NCBI GenBank assembly: GCA_051530055.1
Contig: CM121341.1
Coordinates: 11,098,001-11,162,000 of the forward strand
Direction of reading: 5' to 3'
Origin: Neoechinorhynchus agilis
Taxonomy: Eukaryota; Acanthocephala
DNA length: 64,000 bases
The first letter of the stretch is position 1, and each line of letters starts with the position of its first letter. A program made the translations under genes and the position numbers. This document shows positions 23,736-35,700 of the stretch, in pieces. A model generated the notes under the pieces. The model had not been told where the DNA came from, did no database searches, and worked only from the letters and a program-made list of their open reading frames with translations.

Positions 23736-26700
23736 AGAATTTTCAGAAAAAAGCGAAGCGATTTAGCGTTTTCCTAACGCTTTTATACAATTGATTTTTG
23801 TTGCGAACTTTTGCATCACCATAAAGAAATAGAAATACCGCAAAATTGATAAAAAAAATCAATTTTGCGCTTTCGTAACGCTTTTATAGAATTCGTTTTT
23901 GTTGTTAACTTTTGCATGACTATAAAGAAATAAAAATGTCGCCTAATTGATTTTAATTTGTTTTTGCAGCATATCTTGTTTGTTTAGTGGCTCAATGTTG
24001 CATGCAGGACGAGCGATTACTTAAAAAAATTCGAAAGCGCTGCATTGCACCCTATGATTTTGCTCCCGAAAACGACACCGCCGCGGGTAACCACGAGACG
24101 AAAAAATTATAAAGAGCTTAAGGCAGAAAAGACGTTTAGAAAAAAATACAGGAATTGTAGACGGGTTTTAATGAATATACGAAAGATTTACAAGCGTTTT
24201 GCTTAGAAATGGAGTGAATTTTCAGAAAAAAACGAACCAATTTTGTGTATTCCTAGCGCTTTTATAGAATTGGTTTTTGTTGTGAACTTTTGCATTACCA
24301 TAAAGAAATAAAAATATCGCAAAATTGATTATAATTATTTTTTGCAGCGGATTTGATTTGTTTAGCGGTTATATGTTGGATGCCGAATGAGCGACTAGTT
24401 TAAAAATCTGAAAGATCAGCATTGCACCCAACGATTTTGCTCCCGAAAACGACACCCCCGCGAGAAACCACGAGACGCCAAATTTTAAAGAGCTTAAGGC
24501 AGAGAAGACGTTTAGAACAAAATACAGGAATTGTCGATGGGTTTTAATGAATATTCGAAAGATTTACAAGCGTTTTGCTTAGAAATGGATAGAATTTTTA
24601 GAAAAAAGCGAAGCAATTTACCTTTTACCTAACGCTTTTATGGAAGTCGTTTTTGTTGTGAACATTTGCCTTACCATAAAGAAATAAAAATATCGCCTAA
24701 CTAATTATCCTTTTTTTGCAGCAGATTTTATTTGTTTAGCAGTTCAAAGTTGAATGCATGATGAGCGACCAGTTTAAAAACACTGAGAGCACAGCATTGC
24801 ACCCTATGATTTGGCTCTCGAAAACGACGCCGCGGCGAGAAACCACGAGACGCCAAATTATAAAGAGCCTAAGGCAGAGAAGACGCTTAGAACAAAATAC
24901 AGGAATTGCAGATGGGATTTTATGAATATACGAAAGATTTGCAAGCGAATTCCTTTGAAATGGAGAGAATTTTCAGAAAAAATGAATAAACTTGCTTTTT
25001 CCTAACGCTTTCATGGAATTCGTTTTTGTTGTGAACTTTTGCATGACCATAAAGAAATAAAAATGTCGCCTAAATGATTTTAATTTGTTTTTGCAGCGTA
25101 GTTTATTTGTTTGGCGGTTCAATGTTGGATGCAGGATGAGCGACCAGTTTGAAAAATCCGAAAGCTCAGTATTGCACCCTATGATTTCGCTCCCGAAAAC
25201 GAAGCAGCCGCGAGAAACTACGAGCCGCCAAATTTTAAAGAGCTTAAGGCAGAGAAAAATTTAGAACAAAATACAGGAATTGTCGATTGAGTTTAAAGAG
25301 AATACGGACGATTTTCAGGCGAATTGGTTAGAAGTGGAGAGAATTTTTAGAAAAAAGCGAAGCAATTTACCTTTTTCCTAACGCTTTTATGGAATTCGTT
25401 TTTGTTGTGAACATTTGCATCACCACAAAGAAATAAAAATATCGCCTAATTGATTATCCTTTGTTTTGCAGCGGAGTTTATTTGTTCAGCAGTTCAATGT
25501 TGGATGCCGGATGAGCGACCAGTTTAAAAAATCTGAAAGCTGAGCATTGCACCCAATGATTTTGCTCCCGAAAACGACGCAACCGCGAGAAACCACGAGA
25601 CGCCAAATTATTAAGAGCTTAAGGCAGAGAAAAATTTAGAACAAAATACAGGAATAGTAAAGGAATTTAATGAAAATACGAAAGATTTAAAGGCGAATTG
25701 ATTAGAAATGGAGAGAATTTTCTGAAAAAAGCAAAGCAATTTTGCTTTTTCCTAATGCTTTTATAGAATTCGTTTTTGTTGTGAACTTTTGCATTACCGT
25801 AAAGAAATAAAAATATCGCAAAATTTATTATAATTTGTTTTTGCAGCGGATTTTATTTGTTTAGCGGTTCAATGTTGGATGAAGGATGAGCGACCAGTTT
25901 AAAAGATCCGAATGCTCTGCATTGCGCCCTATGATTTCGCTCCCGAAAACGAAGCAGCCGCAAGAAACCACGAGCCGCCAAAAGGCAGAGAAAAATTTAG
26001 AACAAAATACAGGAATTGTCGATTGAGTTTAAAGAGAATACGGACGATTTTCAGGCGAATTGATTAGAAGTGGAGAATTTTTAGAAAAAAGCGAAGCAAT
26101 TTACCTTTTTCCTAACGCTTTTATGGAATTCGTTTTTGTTGTGAACATTTGCATCACCACAAAGAAATAAAAATATCGCCTAATTGATTATCCTTTGCTT
26201 TGCAGCGGATTTTATTTATTCAGCAGTTCAATGTTGGATGCCGGATGAGCTATCAGTTTAAAAAATCTGAAAGCTCAGCATTGCACCCAATGATTTTGCT
26301 CCCGAAAACGACGCAACCGCGAGAAACCTCGAGACGCCAAATTATTAGGAGCTCAAGGCAGAGAAAAATTTAGAACAAAATACAGGAATTGTAAAGGAAT
26401 TTAATGAAAATACGAAAGATTTGCAGGCGAATTGATTAGAAATGCAGAGAATTTTCTGAAAAAGCGAAGCAATTTAGCTGTTTCCTAATGCTTTTATAGA
26501 ATTCGTTTTTGTTGTGACCTTTTGCATCACCATAAAGAAATATAAATATCGCAAAATTGATTATCCTTTGTTTTTGCAGCGGATTTTATTTGTTTAGCGG
26601 TTCAATGTTGGATGAAGGATGAGCGACCAGTCTAAAAGATCCGAAAGCTCTGCATTGCGCCCTATGATTTTGCTCCCGAAAACGACGCCGCCGCGAGAAA

Positions 26701-26769
26701 CCACGAGACGCCATATTTTAAAGAGCTTAAGGCAGAGAAGACGTTAAGAACAAAATACAGGAATTGTCG
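23736..26769 (+). repeat. Satellite block B, ~375 bp units (eight)
   Basis: Unit markers (TTCAATGTTGGATG-like) fall at about 23994, 24371, 24747, 25120, 25493, 25868, 26229 and 26604, a spacing of 361-377 bp. The units share the same parts as block A. Adjacent units differ in small blocks (CGCCTAATTGATTATCC versus CGCAAAATTGATTAT, presence of CGAGAAACCACGAGACGCCA). This suggests higher-order alternation or gene conversion. Block B runs straight into the flank copy at 26770-27895. Confidence 0.95.
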
Positions 26770-27895
26770 ATTGTAACAAATGCACGAAGAACTTGTATTA
26801 AGCTTATTAATTTAGGATTATGTGCTGTTTGTTTATTTTAAAACGCTGAGGTGTCGATTAATACTCGGTGAATAGCTGTCTATAAGTCAAATCTCGTTTT
26901 CAATTCGTGTAAATTCCTCCATAATTTAAAATTGCAATGTTTTCTTTATGACCCCAAGGTGCCGCAACTAAATATTCCGGCAGTTTTTCTTATTGCTTTA
27001 CCAATTCGGTAGTTGAATAATAAAATCAATGACCGCTCCTCAGGTTTCGCTTTGGCACTACGCTCATTCGTGGTTTGATCAGACGGTGCAATGTGCAAGC
27101 TCCGTGCCAAGATCGAGACAGCACAGGAATCCACGAACTCGATTGCCCAAAACTATTTATGGGCACAATGGTCACAGCATGGTGAATCCTCTGAAACGTA
27201 GGGATTTGGTTACGACATTCCATCTCTCTTCGAGGAGATCAGTTTTAGAAGAGATAAGGAAAAGATCTAGCAGCGCATCAACAGTTCCGTGGGGCCCGAA
27301 AACGATTGATAATAGCGAATTGTCCCTTGGAGTCTCCGGAGTGAATTTTCGAAAATGGTGGAAGTCCAATAAAAGAGAATTACGAATTTGTCGATTCGTC
27401 GTTGTACATTTTCCAAACTCTCGCCATTGTGACAATTGGTCTTTGAAGTTTTAGCCAAGATTTTAAAATGGTTGATCGCATCAGCGATTTTGAAAGGGAT
27501 ACTGAATGTATCATCGAGGCAATGCAGGATAAAGATCTTCCTCCATTCTTATCGGAACCTTTATAAATTGGATATTAAAAAATTTCTCTCAAAAAATTGA
27601 AATCGATTTCGAAAAATTTACCATAATATAGCATTGCGTAAAGCACAAAATCCTGGTTTAAATTTCTAACTTGTACCTTAAATTTTTTAAAATTCGATTC
27701 ATAGGCTCCATAAACTTCTATTTATCTTGCTCTAATGAATTGCTGTTCATCATTTTCGTCAGAAAGGCATTTTGTTAAAGTCGAAATTTTTAAAACTTTT
27801 CGAATTGTATATGGATTCTTGACGGAAATACGATGAAATCAGTTTCATTTCTATAGTTGCCTTTTTTTAAAAAATGATATTGGACAACAAATACG
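26770..27895 (+). repeat. Satellite module flank, copy B
   Basis: This is the direct repeat of 16061-17126. It begins at the same TGTAACAAATGCACGAAGAA and diverges near GATATTGGA. It contains a 142-codon open frame at 27029-27454 (+) that is interrupted in the other copies, and a minus-strand frame at 26946-27134. Neither is a recognised protein. Confidence 0.85.
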
Positions 27896-28288
27896 TGATT
27901 TCATCCATGAAGGTAATACGAAAACTTGTTTCTGAGAAGGTAACAAATCTGCGTATTTTACTAACCATCAAAATTCACTTCGCTCAAAAATATAATTCGA
28001 CGCACAATAAAGAAAAAGATTAGAGTGACAAAGTGATTCCACGTGAAAAATGTGCAAATCCCTATTTTTGTGTCAATGTCTCCAAAAATCGTCTCTGAAG
28101 AAAAAGAACACCGATCAATTTACGAGCTATAATTCGCATTGAATTTCATTTGTTGTACATTCAGTATTTCACCGAATCACGATGCCCTTGATCGGTATTA
28201 GAGATCCGTCCTTAAAACGTCATGAACGTGGCTCAACGAATGACCTGCACTAAAAACATGTCAGGTATTTAAAACTGTCAAAAGAAGA
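27896..28288. other. Short intergenic stretch, nothing recognised
   Basis: This is AT-rich sequence between the satellite flank and the Pro/Tyr-rich ORF. On the minus strand it would hold any further exons of that ORF, but no good acceptor followed by coding sequence was found. Confidence 0.3.
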
Positions 28289-28292
28289 TTAC

Positions 28293-28707
28293 CTCTGTGT
28301 TCCTGGATTCGTATGGGATAAGGACAGTTCATTATGTATCCACCACATGAACTTGGTGGTCCGTAACGATCTCTCCACTGCCGCTGCCGCTGCCGATCTG
28401 TATTCCTGCATCTGTACGATTCGAAGCATGGTCGACTGACCGAAGTGTGATCACTTGTGGAGCAACGTGCGACGGATGATTCCGCTTCAGAATGAGGAGA
28501 TGGATATCGGTGGACAAAATCGGTTGAACAATCACTGCATGGTGGTAAAGATCTTTGTGCGCAATCATACGATCTATACATTGGTTCTTGTGGGTAATGC
28601 ATACAAAACTGCGAGTATGGAGGTTGGTATACCGCCCCAGTCATTGGCCAATGCTGCGCCGGATAATAGAAAGCAGCACCAAACGGTTGTGCTGCGTTGG
28701 ATGCCAT
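28293..28707 (-). CDS. Pro/Tyr/Gln-rich protein, first exon (partial)
   Basis: The ATG-initiated frame reads MASNAAQPFGAAFYYPAQHW, followed by more Pro, Tyr, Gln and Met-rich sequence, then a Ser/Cys segment and an Arg/Gln stretch (RQRQRQWRDR). An acceptable splice donor (GAG then GTAATC) lies at 28292. The frame otherwise ends in a TAA/TAG at 28261, so about 138 codons form the likely exon. Low complexity prevents a family call. Such composition is seen in RNA-binding and cuticle-type proteins alike. Opposite-strand ORFs here are shadows. Confidence 0.45.
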
Positions 28708-28759
28708 GCTCGATCGGTATTTTCGTCGGCCTTTGGATTTTATTATACCTTCTCATTTA

Positions 28760-29196
28760 AGCGAATATAGCGTGTTCCGAAGGGCGTACACACTACTTAC
28801 CCATTCTGTGAGTGAGCAAATACAATGTTTTTTTTTGTAATTTTATCCAAACAATACCAAAAACACTTTTGAACTATATGCACACATGGTTGCGTCAGAT
28901 TCGAATGAACCATTGGGCGTCGTATGTGATAAGGATCAAGCGTTTTGTTGGCAAAAAAAAGAATTGCAACTTCAAATGGTATTGATGAAGACTATGAAAA
29001 TTTTCTTCAAGCAAAAACATTGATTCTGAATTCTTGTTCTGTTGCGGACTATTTAAAAATTGTCAAATATAACGATGAAAGGTAGAAGAAAATCTAAAAG
29101 AAACGGCTTATAAAGATTCACTTGAAAACTAAAGTACTTCTAAATACCAAAGAAACAAACCAGATTCGCCCCGCTCGATACATCAAATTACCCCTT
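28760..29196. other. Intergenic, nothing recognised
   Basis: No coding family or repeat was noticed between the Pro/Tyr-rich ORF start and the CSN4 stop. A poly-T run occurs near 28830. Confidence 0.4.
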
Positions 29197-31074
29197 TTAT
29201 AAAGTAAATCCAGTTAACAGATAGAGGATATCAGAGACGTACGACGGGACAGAATTCTCTTCTTCATCTTTCGATTCAAAATATACAAACGAAGTCAAAT
29301 CGCATATCCGCGCTTCAACAGCGTCCACGCTAATGGCTTCGCGTACAAAGTCTAAAACTTGATTAAGATCGTCTTCACCAATTCCAAGAACAAGCCTCAA
29401 GTTTTTAGATGAGATATTTCTGTGCATTCGACTTATACATGAGAGATTGTGGAATCTCAGAACGCGTTGAAGCTCTTCTTTGGGAACCGATAATGTTTTA
29501 TCATCAATGTAGTTAGAAGTATTTTCCCAGAACCGGTACATGATCTCGATATGGTCAAATGGAATCAATCGTGGAACGAAGAAGTTCTTTAGAAGACCGT
29601 AGCATTCCTTATCCAATTTATCCGCAAATCCCTTCTCAAATATCTTCAAAAATAAATTTTGTCTTTCTGTGAGATATATTGGACTCAATAGAGCACAACG
29701 AATTAGCTGGTTTCCTACTAATTCAGCGCATTCATCTCATTGCTCGTTTGTCTTTTTGAGGAGCGAAGAGTCATTTAATAGAATGGACAAAAATCGTTAA
29801 AATATAGCTAATTAAAACAGTATTTAAAGCTGATGATTTCGAATGCTAATTACTACAATGCAGGTCGTTAAATCTAACAATTTTTCCAGAACGTGCTTAA
29901 AAACGCGATGATTTCACTAATTAAATATCAAATGTTTGCTGACCAATATTTCGGATTAATAGCTATTAAGAAGCAAATTGCAATTCTGGTAAATAGATTA
30001 AAGCTCGCAATGCAAAGGCCCAAGAGATATTTCTAAAAAATTACAAAAGTACTAATTGGCTTCTGCTAGCTTAAGCATCCTTAGAGACGACAAATATTTT
30101 TATATCATAAAGAAGATCGATATTAAATGGCAGTTCGTACTATACAGCCAAAACATTGAATGATGTCGATAAATATTTTGATTTTCCAGTGGCAAATAGA
30201 ACAGACGAATCAATTAATAATCCGAATAAGTTCTTTTAAATTTTGAGTTGATTTTCCTTCTTGGAAATACCACGTTCACTTTTAAGTCAACAAGACAAAC
30301 GACACTGTTCCGCTGCGCGAGTTCTAAATACTCCATTCCAGCTCGAATGTAAAATTGTTCATTATAGAAAAATCGCGCTGTTAGGTCAACATAGCAATCA
30401 AATAGAAACGGGTGTTCTTCTATTAATCTGGTATTATTCTCAAAGGCCATTTTTATGACTTTAAGAGCAGTTTCAGCAGACTTGCTGTCGTTTCGAAAAA
30501 TAGCAATCTTGGCTGAGATTAAGAAAGCTCGTAATTCATCAACGAACGTTCGGTAGCTAAACGCGTGAAACACAGCAATGGTCTTTCCGGCATCTTCTAT
30601 CTGACCCAATCTTAAAAGAATTGATGAAAAAATAATACAGGCTTTAGGAAGAAGCCCTTGATGTGTTTTTTGACCGAATTTGCCTAAACGAACGAAAATA
30701 AAGTATACGAGCACTGCGAAGTCATGGGAAGAGAGTCGGGATAGGTCAATGGACAAATTTGTCGTCTTAAAAGGTACTCTGTCGAACACACCGATTGGGA
30801 AATGTTGTATCAGATTGAAGTCCATGAGTGAGCAGAGAATTGAGTTTGCTTGTTCGGTCTTTGTTGAGTATGACGACGATTCAGGGCCGATTGCATGGTA
30901 GACGATTACAAGCAGGGAGTGAAGGCAATTATCCGAAGATTGAATGTACGACAAAGCATCGTCGAATTCCGGAAGGGATCGTGCGTCCAGTTGGTTAATG
31001 AGGTCCGATATTTGTGGAGAAGATCGCAGAAGATGATTGTATTTCAACAGAATGGATTCCAACTCTTGTAACAT
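29197..31074 (-). CDS. COPS4: COP9 signalosome subunit 4 (CSN4, PCI protein)
   Basis: CSN4 is a PCI-domain scaffold subunit of the COP9 signalosome, which removes NEDD8 from cullins in nucleus and cytoplasm. Proposed exons are 31074-30271 and 29706-29197 (minus), with a 564 bp GT-AG intron in phase 0, giving ~437 residues against ~406 in vertebrates. The N-terminal half is TPR-like helical repeat. RNDSKSAETALKVIKMAF and DLTARFFYNEQFYIRAGM match the DPVQAEAYINRA and RRKFIEAAQRYNELS region of the family. The second exon begins LIRCALLSP (family HALHCTILAS). The winged helix HNLSCISRMHRNISSKNLR aligns with HNLLSASKLYNNITFEELG, followed by VYFES for VHFET. The exact acceptor was chosen so that length and phase match. 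ATG at 31072-31074 is the first Met. Confidence 0.85.
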
Positions 31075-32637
31075 GACTGATCTTGAAGACGCAAAAAAAG
31101 ATGATCTGGGTTAAGATGGAAAAAACATTAATGGTCTTTTGTTTTAGAAAACCGCTACCATTTGGACAATAATATTTGAGATGGTGACATTTTTATACGC
31201 GAAAAATTAAGGGCAAACATATATAATAGATTTTCAGTCAGTTTTAAAAGCAAAAAACATACTAACTTTTGCTCATCAGTAGCAAGATACAGGTCGTTCA
31301 TCTATGAGATCAATGTGAAAATCTATGATGGTATTCTCCCAAGAACTTACCCATTCAATATCTTTCTTTATTTTTCGTCTAAAAACTTCGGGCCGTTGCA
31401 ATGACAAAGAAACCCTTTATTTTCGAACTTTCGCCATGTTACGGCTTGCTCAGAAATCTACAAAGGCGCGTAAAGATGTGAAGTAACAGATCGATTTAAA
31501 AATTATCACTTAACGAATAAAGAGACGTTGAAAACGAAGTCCCTCAATTTATTCACGGTTCGTAAATGACGGATTAATACTGTTTCGGAGACATCACTTC
31601 AAGAATAGAATCCTTCAACCTCTCCAACATCGCCATGTAGTTCATGAAAGCACGAATTTTTAAGTAAAAACAACAACATTAAAGGGTCGAAATCCAAAAT
31701 GTATTTTACTTTGTGCAAATCTCGTCAGATTGATGGAAAATTTGGTGGTGTATTTATAACAATAAAGATTAAAACGCAATCAAATTTCTAAAAATGACGA
31801 TTAGGGATAAAAGGTTCAAATGTCTTAGAAAAAATGAATCAAAAATTTCAAACAGGTGACAGAGATTGGGTCAAAAGAATAAAATCCCCGTGGTCCGAAA
31901 AAAATATCGTAGCTCGCCTTCTGTATTTCCGTCTTGTTGATTTCACCTCTTAAAGCCGCTTAGCAGAAAATTAAAGTGGTGTCGGAACATCCCTTCTACG
32001 GCTTTTTCTTTTTTGGAACATAACCAACCGGTGATCAGGGAAGCGCGTAAAATAACTTAATACCCTGAAGCATACGATTGTGAGTTTTGTGCATCCCCGT
32101 TCGGACCCTCAGATACCCCCCAATGAGGCGAGACTCGTCATTGAGTTTGTTCCATTCAACAGGGCATTTTGTTTCCTTTCCTTGTGAGCCATTGATGATT
32201 GTGGATGGATTATGTCCACTAAACCACCTCGGCACAACTATGGAATGTGCAAATTCTGCCAGTTTTATACCGTCTAGTGAACTTTTGCCCCGAATCCAAG
32301 TTTCATGATCAAAGGGTTCAAATCCACAATCGCCAATGACTCACTAGGAAAGGAAACGAAATACATCGTTGAAGGAAGAAGGAAACTCGCTGATGAGTCT
32401 CGCTTTCTCGGAAGTTATTTGAGAACCCAGACAGAGATGTACAAACTCTTAACCGTATTATTATAATTTTGGTGAACATACTCCCGGTCATAACCTATTT
32501 GATTTTGATTTATTGTATCGCGAAATATTTCCAATAAATCAAAATCAAATACGCTATTAGAAAATTAACAATTGAAAAATCTCAATTTATTTTATTGTGC
32601 GTTTGTCATGACCTCTTGCTCTTCCCATTACCCTCTT
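31075..32637. other. Intergenic between CSN4 and RPN1 (tail-to-head), with a foldback
   Basis: This stretch holds the CSN4 5' flank and the RPN1 3' flank. Nothing coding is recognised. A ~105 bp-arm foldback lies at 32096-32430. A short inverted repeat around TATTTGATTTTGATTTATTG lies at about 32499-32552. TTTTGGTGAACATACTCCCGG at ~32466 resembles the terminal sequence of the MITE family seen near derlin. Confidence 0.5.
32096..32430. mobile_element. Foldback/MITE with ~105 bp inverted arms
   Basis: The left arm (about 32096-32210, containing GAGGCGAGACTCGTCATTGA and TTTGTTTCCTTTCCTTGTGA) is mirrored by the right arm (about 32316-32430, containing TCACTAGGAAAGGAAACGAA and CGCTGATGAGTCTCGCTTTC). 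The arms are ~80% alike by eye, with a ~100 bp centre. No coding sequence. Confidence 0.8.
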
Positions 32638-34555
32638 TCAATTTTCCTTCTTTTTCGTTTCTAGGCCATCCTTGAACTGACCGAATCTCAAGCGACGTAT
32701 TGTAATGATCGTTAAGAATAAACACAAAAATCCAGCAAACACAAGTACCGGTTGAATCAAAACTGCGTACCAGGGAACTAAGAAAGTGATCTTTAGGAGA
32801 AGCAGTCAGCAAGTTTTTGTAAACAAATATACGCATGTACCTCAATGAACTTGGTCGAATGCACATTAACAAGGTTTGACTTTGAAAGAACAATAGTTGG
32901 TTTTCCCCGGATAATATCCAAATATCCATAAGTGACGTCATTGGGCAATCGATCAAATCTGTACGGAGTATTAATATCTACGATTCTGAATAACAAGAAA
33001 AAAAGATAGCGAAAAGTCCACTTGAGCTAACTTTGATTCCCTTGGAAGGGCTATTCTGAGTTCGAGGTGCTCTACGTTCTGATTATCCATCAAACTATCC
33101 ATTATTCTAACTCTCAGTTTGTACTCGTTGCCTTTTCAGAAAAGAAAAATGAAATAGGACAAATAAAAATATAAACGCAACTCACCTTTACGCCTTAGGA
33201 TGAGATTGCGCCTCAACGTGTAGCCAACAGTGTAACTAGTCCTCCAGCCACCGAACAACGGAAACCTCGGTCGAAGGTCCAATACCATCTCTTTTCCACT
33301 GAATCGAACAGTACTGGTCGATATATTTCCAAGATGATCTCTATAAAAGACATGCCTCGACTTCTGAGGCAGTCTCATTTCAAATACTTCTACAGCACTG
33401 TCCGATTGTCCTGATGCGAATTTTATCGATCGAAACATATGAGTTTGTCGCGAAAACCCAGATGAAAGCTTCGCCCCGCAATGAAAGAGATCGTTCACCT
33501 GATTTCTAAAGATCACATCGCCAAAACTGGTAACTTCAACGTATCGAACGACGTCTCTGACTTTAAGAAACGGCGCATTGTTCTCATAATGAACACTAAA
33601 TTTGTCGTAGGATAAAGGCGGTCGTTCATTTGGAAACGAGTATGAAATGGACGTCTTGTCTGGTCGATTGTGCGGCTGTGGGTTTGCTTCGATAACATTC
33701 GGTGACCAAAGATTGTATTGGGTTTCTTCGTGTATTGCGAAAGATCGATCATTTAAAGAATTAATGTTCGTATTTAAAAGATTTCGGTATGAACTAAGAA
33801 TCGAAGAAAAATCTCAAACAATACGCATCGAAAATTAGTCAAAATGAGAGCTTCTGAACTGTTGACTATAGTGGTCGATAAGCGCAATTTTCCTATAAGA
33901 ACGATTATAAAGCAGTCGTGCCGATAAGTAGAATCCACCTTTCCGCTAATAAAGTTCTAAATTAATTTTCGGAGTAGAGGTATTATTCCAACATTGGTAG
34001 TCTTCAATGTAGGACTCCAAACGCACGTAAATGCTCCACAAATCAAAACTTTTAACGATTATAGAACTACCAAGAGAAAATCGACAACGAATTGATCGTT
34101 CGCTTTAGCGTTTTATAAGGCGAGTAAAAATAAAGATTTCCTTCGTATCGGACGAACTGTGATTCAGTCTGAACGATTTTTTCAGGTAAAATTTGGTATA
34201 AATCGGTATAAATGGCATCAACTACAATCTTTACATAATCACTTCCGTTGAGCTTTAAAGCAACAGAGCATTTAACGTTTGATTGACAGCTAGAAAAATC
34301 TTCAATAATCTCAGCTGGCCCGTTATCCACTGAGGCAGCTAAATAAGCAATCTTACCAATCAACCGCGGTTCTATCAGGTATTCGTAATCCGTTTCGGAG
34401 TTCGCATTTCCGGCTATGATTGTAGTTCTCGAGCGAACAAGCTGCGACGAGAGATCGAATTCACGCGATACCCTCTTGTTTATGAAACTATTTGCTTCGA
34501 TGGCCAAACTTAGAAACGTGAGAAACGAGAAGAGAGAAAATGAGCAGAAATCCAT
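32638..34555 (-). CDS. RPN1: Ribophorin I, oligosaccharyltransferase subunit (RPN1/Ost1)
   Basis: RPN1 is an ER-membrane subunit of oligosaccharyltransferase that contacts substrate glycoproteins. Proposed exons (minus) are 34555-34071, 33793-33186, 33131-33032, 32985-32841 and 32790-32638. All introns are GT-AG with consistent phase, and the total is exactly 497 codons (496 residues). A signal peptide (MDFCSFSLFSFLTFLSLAI) opens exon 1. Diagnostic blocks are VRYEGNLYFYSPY, FSVHYENNAPFL, YRDHLGNISTS, RPRFPLFGGWRTSY and TYGYLDIIRGKPTIV. One TM helix (AVLIQPVLVFAGFLCLFLTI) is followed by ~20 basic residues ending KKKEN. Vertebrate RPN1 continues ~150 residues in the cytosol; this one stops like yeast Ost1. 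Introns 2-4 are 46-54 bp. The GTG at 34576 is not needed: the ATG at 34553-34555 starts the signal peptide. Exon 1 has a near-identical second copy at 38.3-38.8 kb. Confidence 0.93.
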
Positions 34556-35195
34556 CAAAGCGCTTATGTATACCACGGAATTCTGCTTAGTTTTTAATAA
34601 AATGAAGACTTTGAAACGTCACATGAACGAAGTTTTGGTTTTTCAGATCGATAGCGCGTTTTTAAAATTATTGGAAATAAGAATGGTCACTCGGAAGGTC
34701 ATAACAAAAAGCAAAAAGAAAAATGCTACGATTTATCCTTATTACATTCTCATTATTTCCAAAACAAAACACAGAATCGTCATTTCTTAGCAAAGAGGAG
34801 TTGATTCTTTCGTTTAGTCGTTACTTGCCATCGACATGCCCGCAATTTTGTTATAGACATCGTCGCTTCTGTCCTAAGCTCTCTATAAAAAGCACGCCCC
34901 GTGGTTTTCTGCGGTGGTGTCGTTAGAGGGAGCGAAATTATGGGGTGCAATGGTGAGCTTTCAGATTTGTAAGCTGTATGCTCAATCCTGCATCCAACAT
35001 TGAACCGCTGCGCAAACCGAGTTGGGGATTGTTACGCCATTTCTGAATCTTTGCTGAAACTTCTGCGATGCTTGGTCGAACGGCATCAATTTTCCCGCAC
35101 TTTTCACTCCGGAGACTCCAAGGGACAATTTGCTCTTAGCAATCGGTTTCGGGCAAATGAAGTCCAAAGGAGACTGCTCCTTTCCCACGGAACTG
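34073..35195. repeat. Segmental duplication, proximal copy (RPN1 exon 1 and 5' flank)
   Basis: By eye this block is nearly identical to 38269-39391, offset 4196. Differences noticed are single bases, e.g. GATCGTTCGC versus GAACGTTCAC near the left end, CATCGTCG versus CGTCGTCG at 34859, and CGGGCAAATG versus CTGGCAAATG near 35151. It contains RPN1 exon 1, its upstream region, and a divergent, single satellite-like unit (34860-35020). After 35195 the two copies become mosaic. Confidence 0.95.
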
Positions 35196-35700
35196 TTGCT
35201 GCGCCGCCAGGTCTTTTCCCACCATCTCTTCTAAAACTGATCTCCTCGAAGAGAGATGGAATGTCGCTACCAAAACCCTACGCTTTAGAGTATTCACCAG
35301 GCAGTGGCGATTGTGCCCGGTTATAGTTTTTGGGCAATCGAGTTCGTGGATTCCTGTGCTCTCTCGGTCTTGGCACCGAACTTGCATATCGCACCGTCTT
35401 ATCAAACCACGAATGAGCGTAGTGCCAAAGCGAAACCTGAGGAGCGGTCATTGATTTTATAATTCAACTGCCCAATTGGTAAAGCAATAAGAAAAACTGC
35501 CGGAATATTTAGTTGCGGCACCTTGGGGTCATAAAGAAAACATTGCAATTTTAAATTATGGAGGAATTTACACGAATTGAAAACGAGATTTGACTTATAG
35601 ACAGCTATTCACCGAGTATTAATCGACACCTCAGCGTTTTAAAATAAACAAACAGCACATAATCTTAAATTAATAAGCTTAATACAAGTTCTTCGTGAAT
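35040..35700 (-). repeat. Satellite module flank, inverted copy C
   Basis: The reverse complement of this segment matches the module flank at 16061-16640 and 26770-27330. It then departs: instead of the GGGGCCCAAAAACGATTG path of copies A and B, it runs through a 68-codon open frame (35188-34982, minus; containing SKLSLGVSGVKSAGKL and VCAAVQCWMQD) into the unit-like sequence upstream of RPN1. The frame lacks a family match. Confidence 0.8.

Noticed and set aside
26946-27454. A 142-codon plus-strand ORF in the satellite flank, considered as a gene
   Set aside because: The homologous positions in the other flank copies carry different stops and frame shifts, and no protein family is recognised.
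29197-31074. First considered as proteasome subunit PSMD13/Rpn9
   Set aside because: The winged-helix segment HNLSCISRMHRNIS and the preceding LIRCALLSP region match CSN4 far better.
32270-32345. GGTTCAAATCC at ~32315 resembles a tRNA B box
   Set aside because: No matching A box or acceptor-stem pairing at the right distance, and it lies in the arm of a foldback element.
34416-34926. Plus-strand ORFs upstream of and over RPN1 exon 1 (also at 38612-39122)
   Set aside because: Antisense to the coding exon and its flank; duplicated only because the segment is duplicated.
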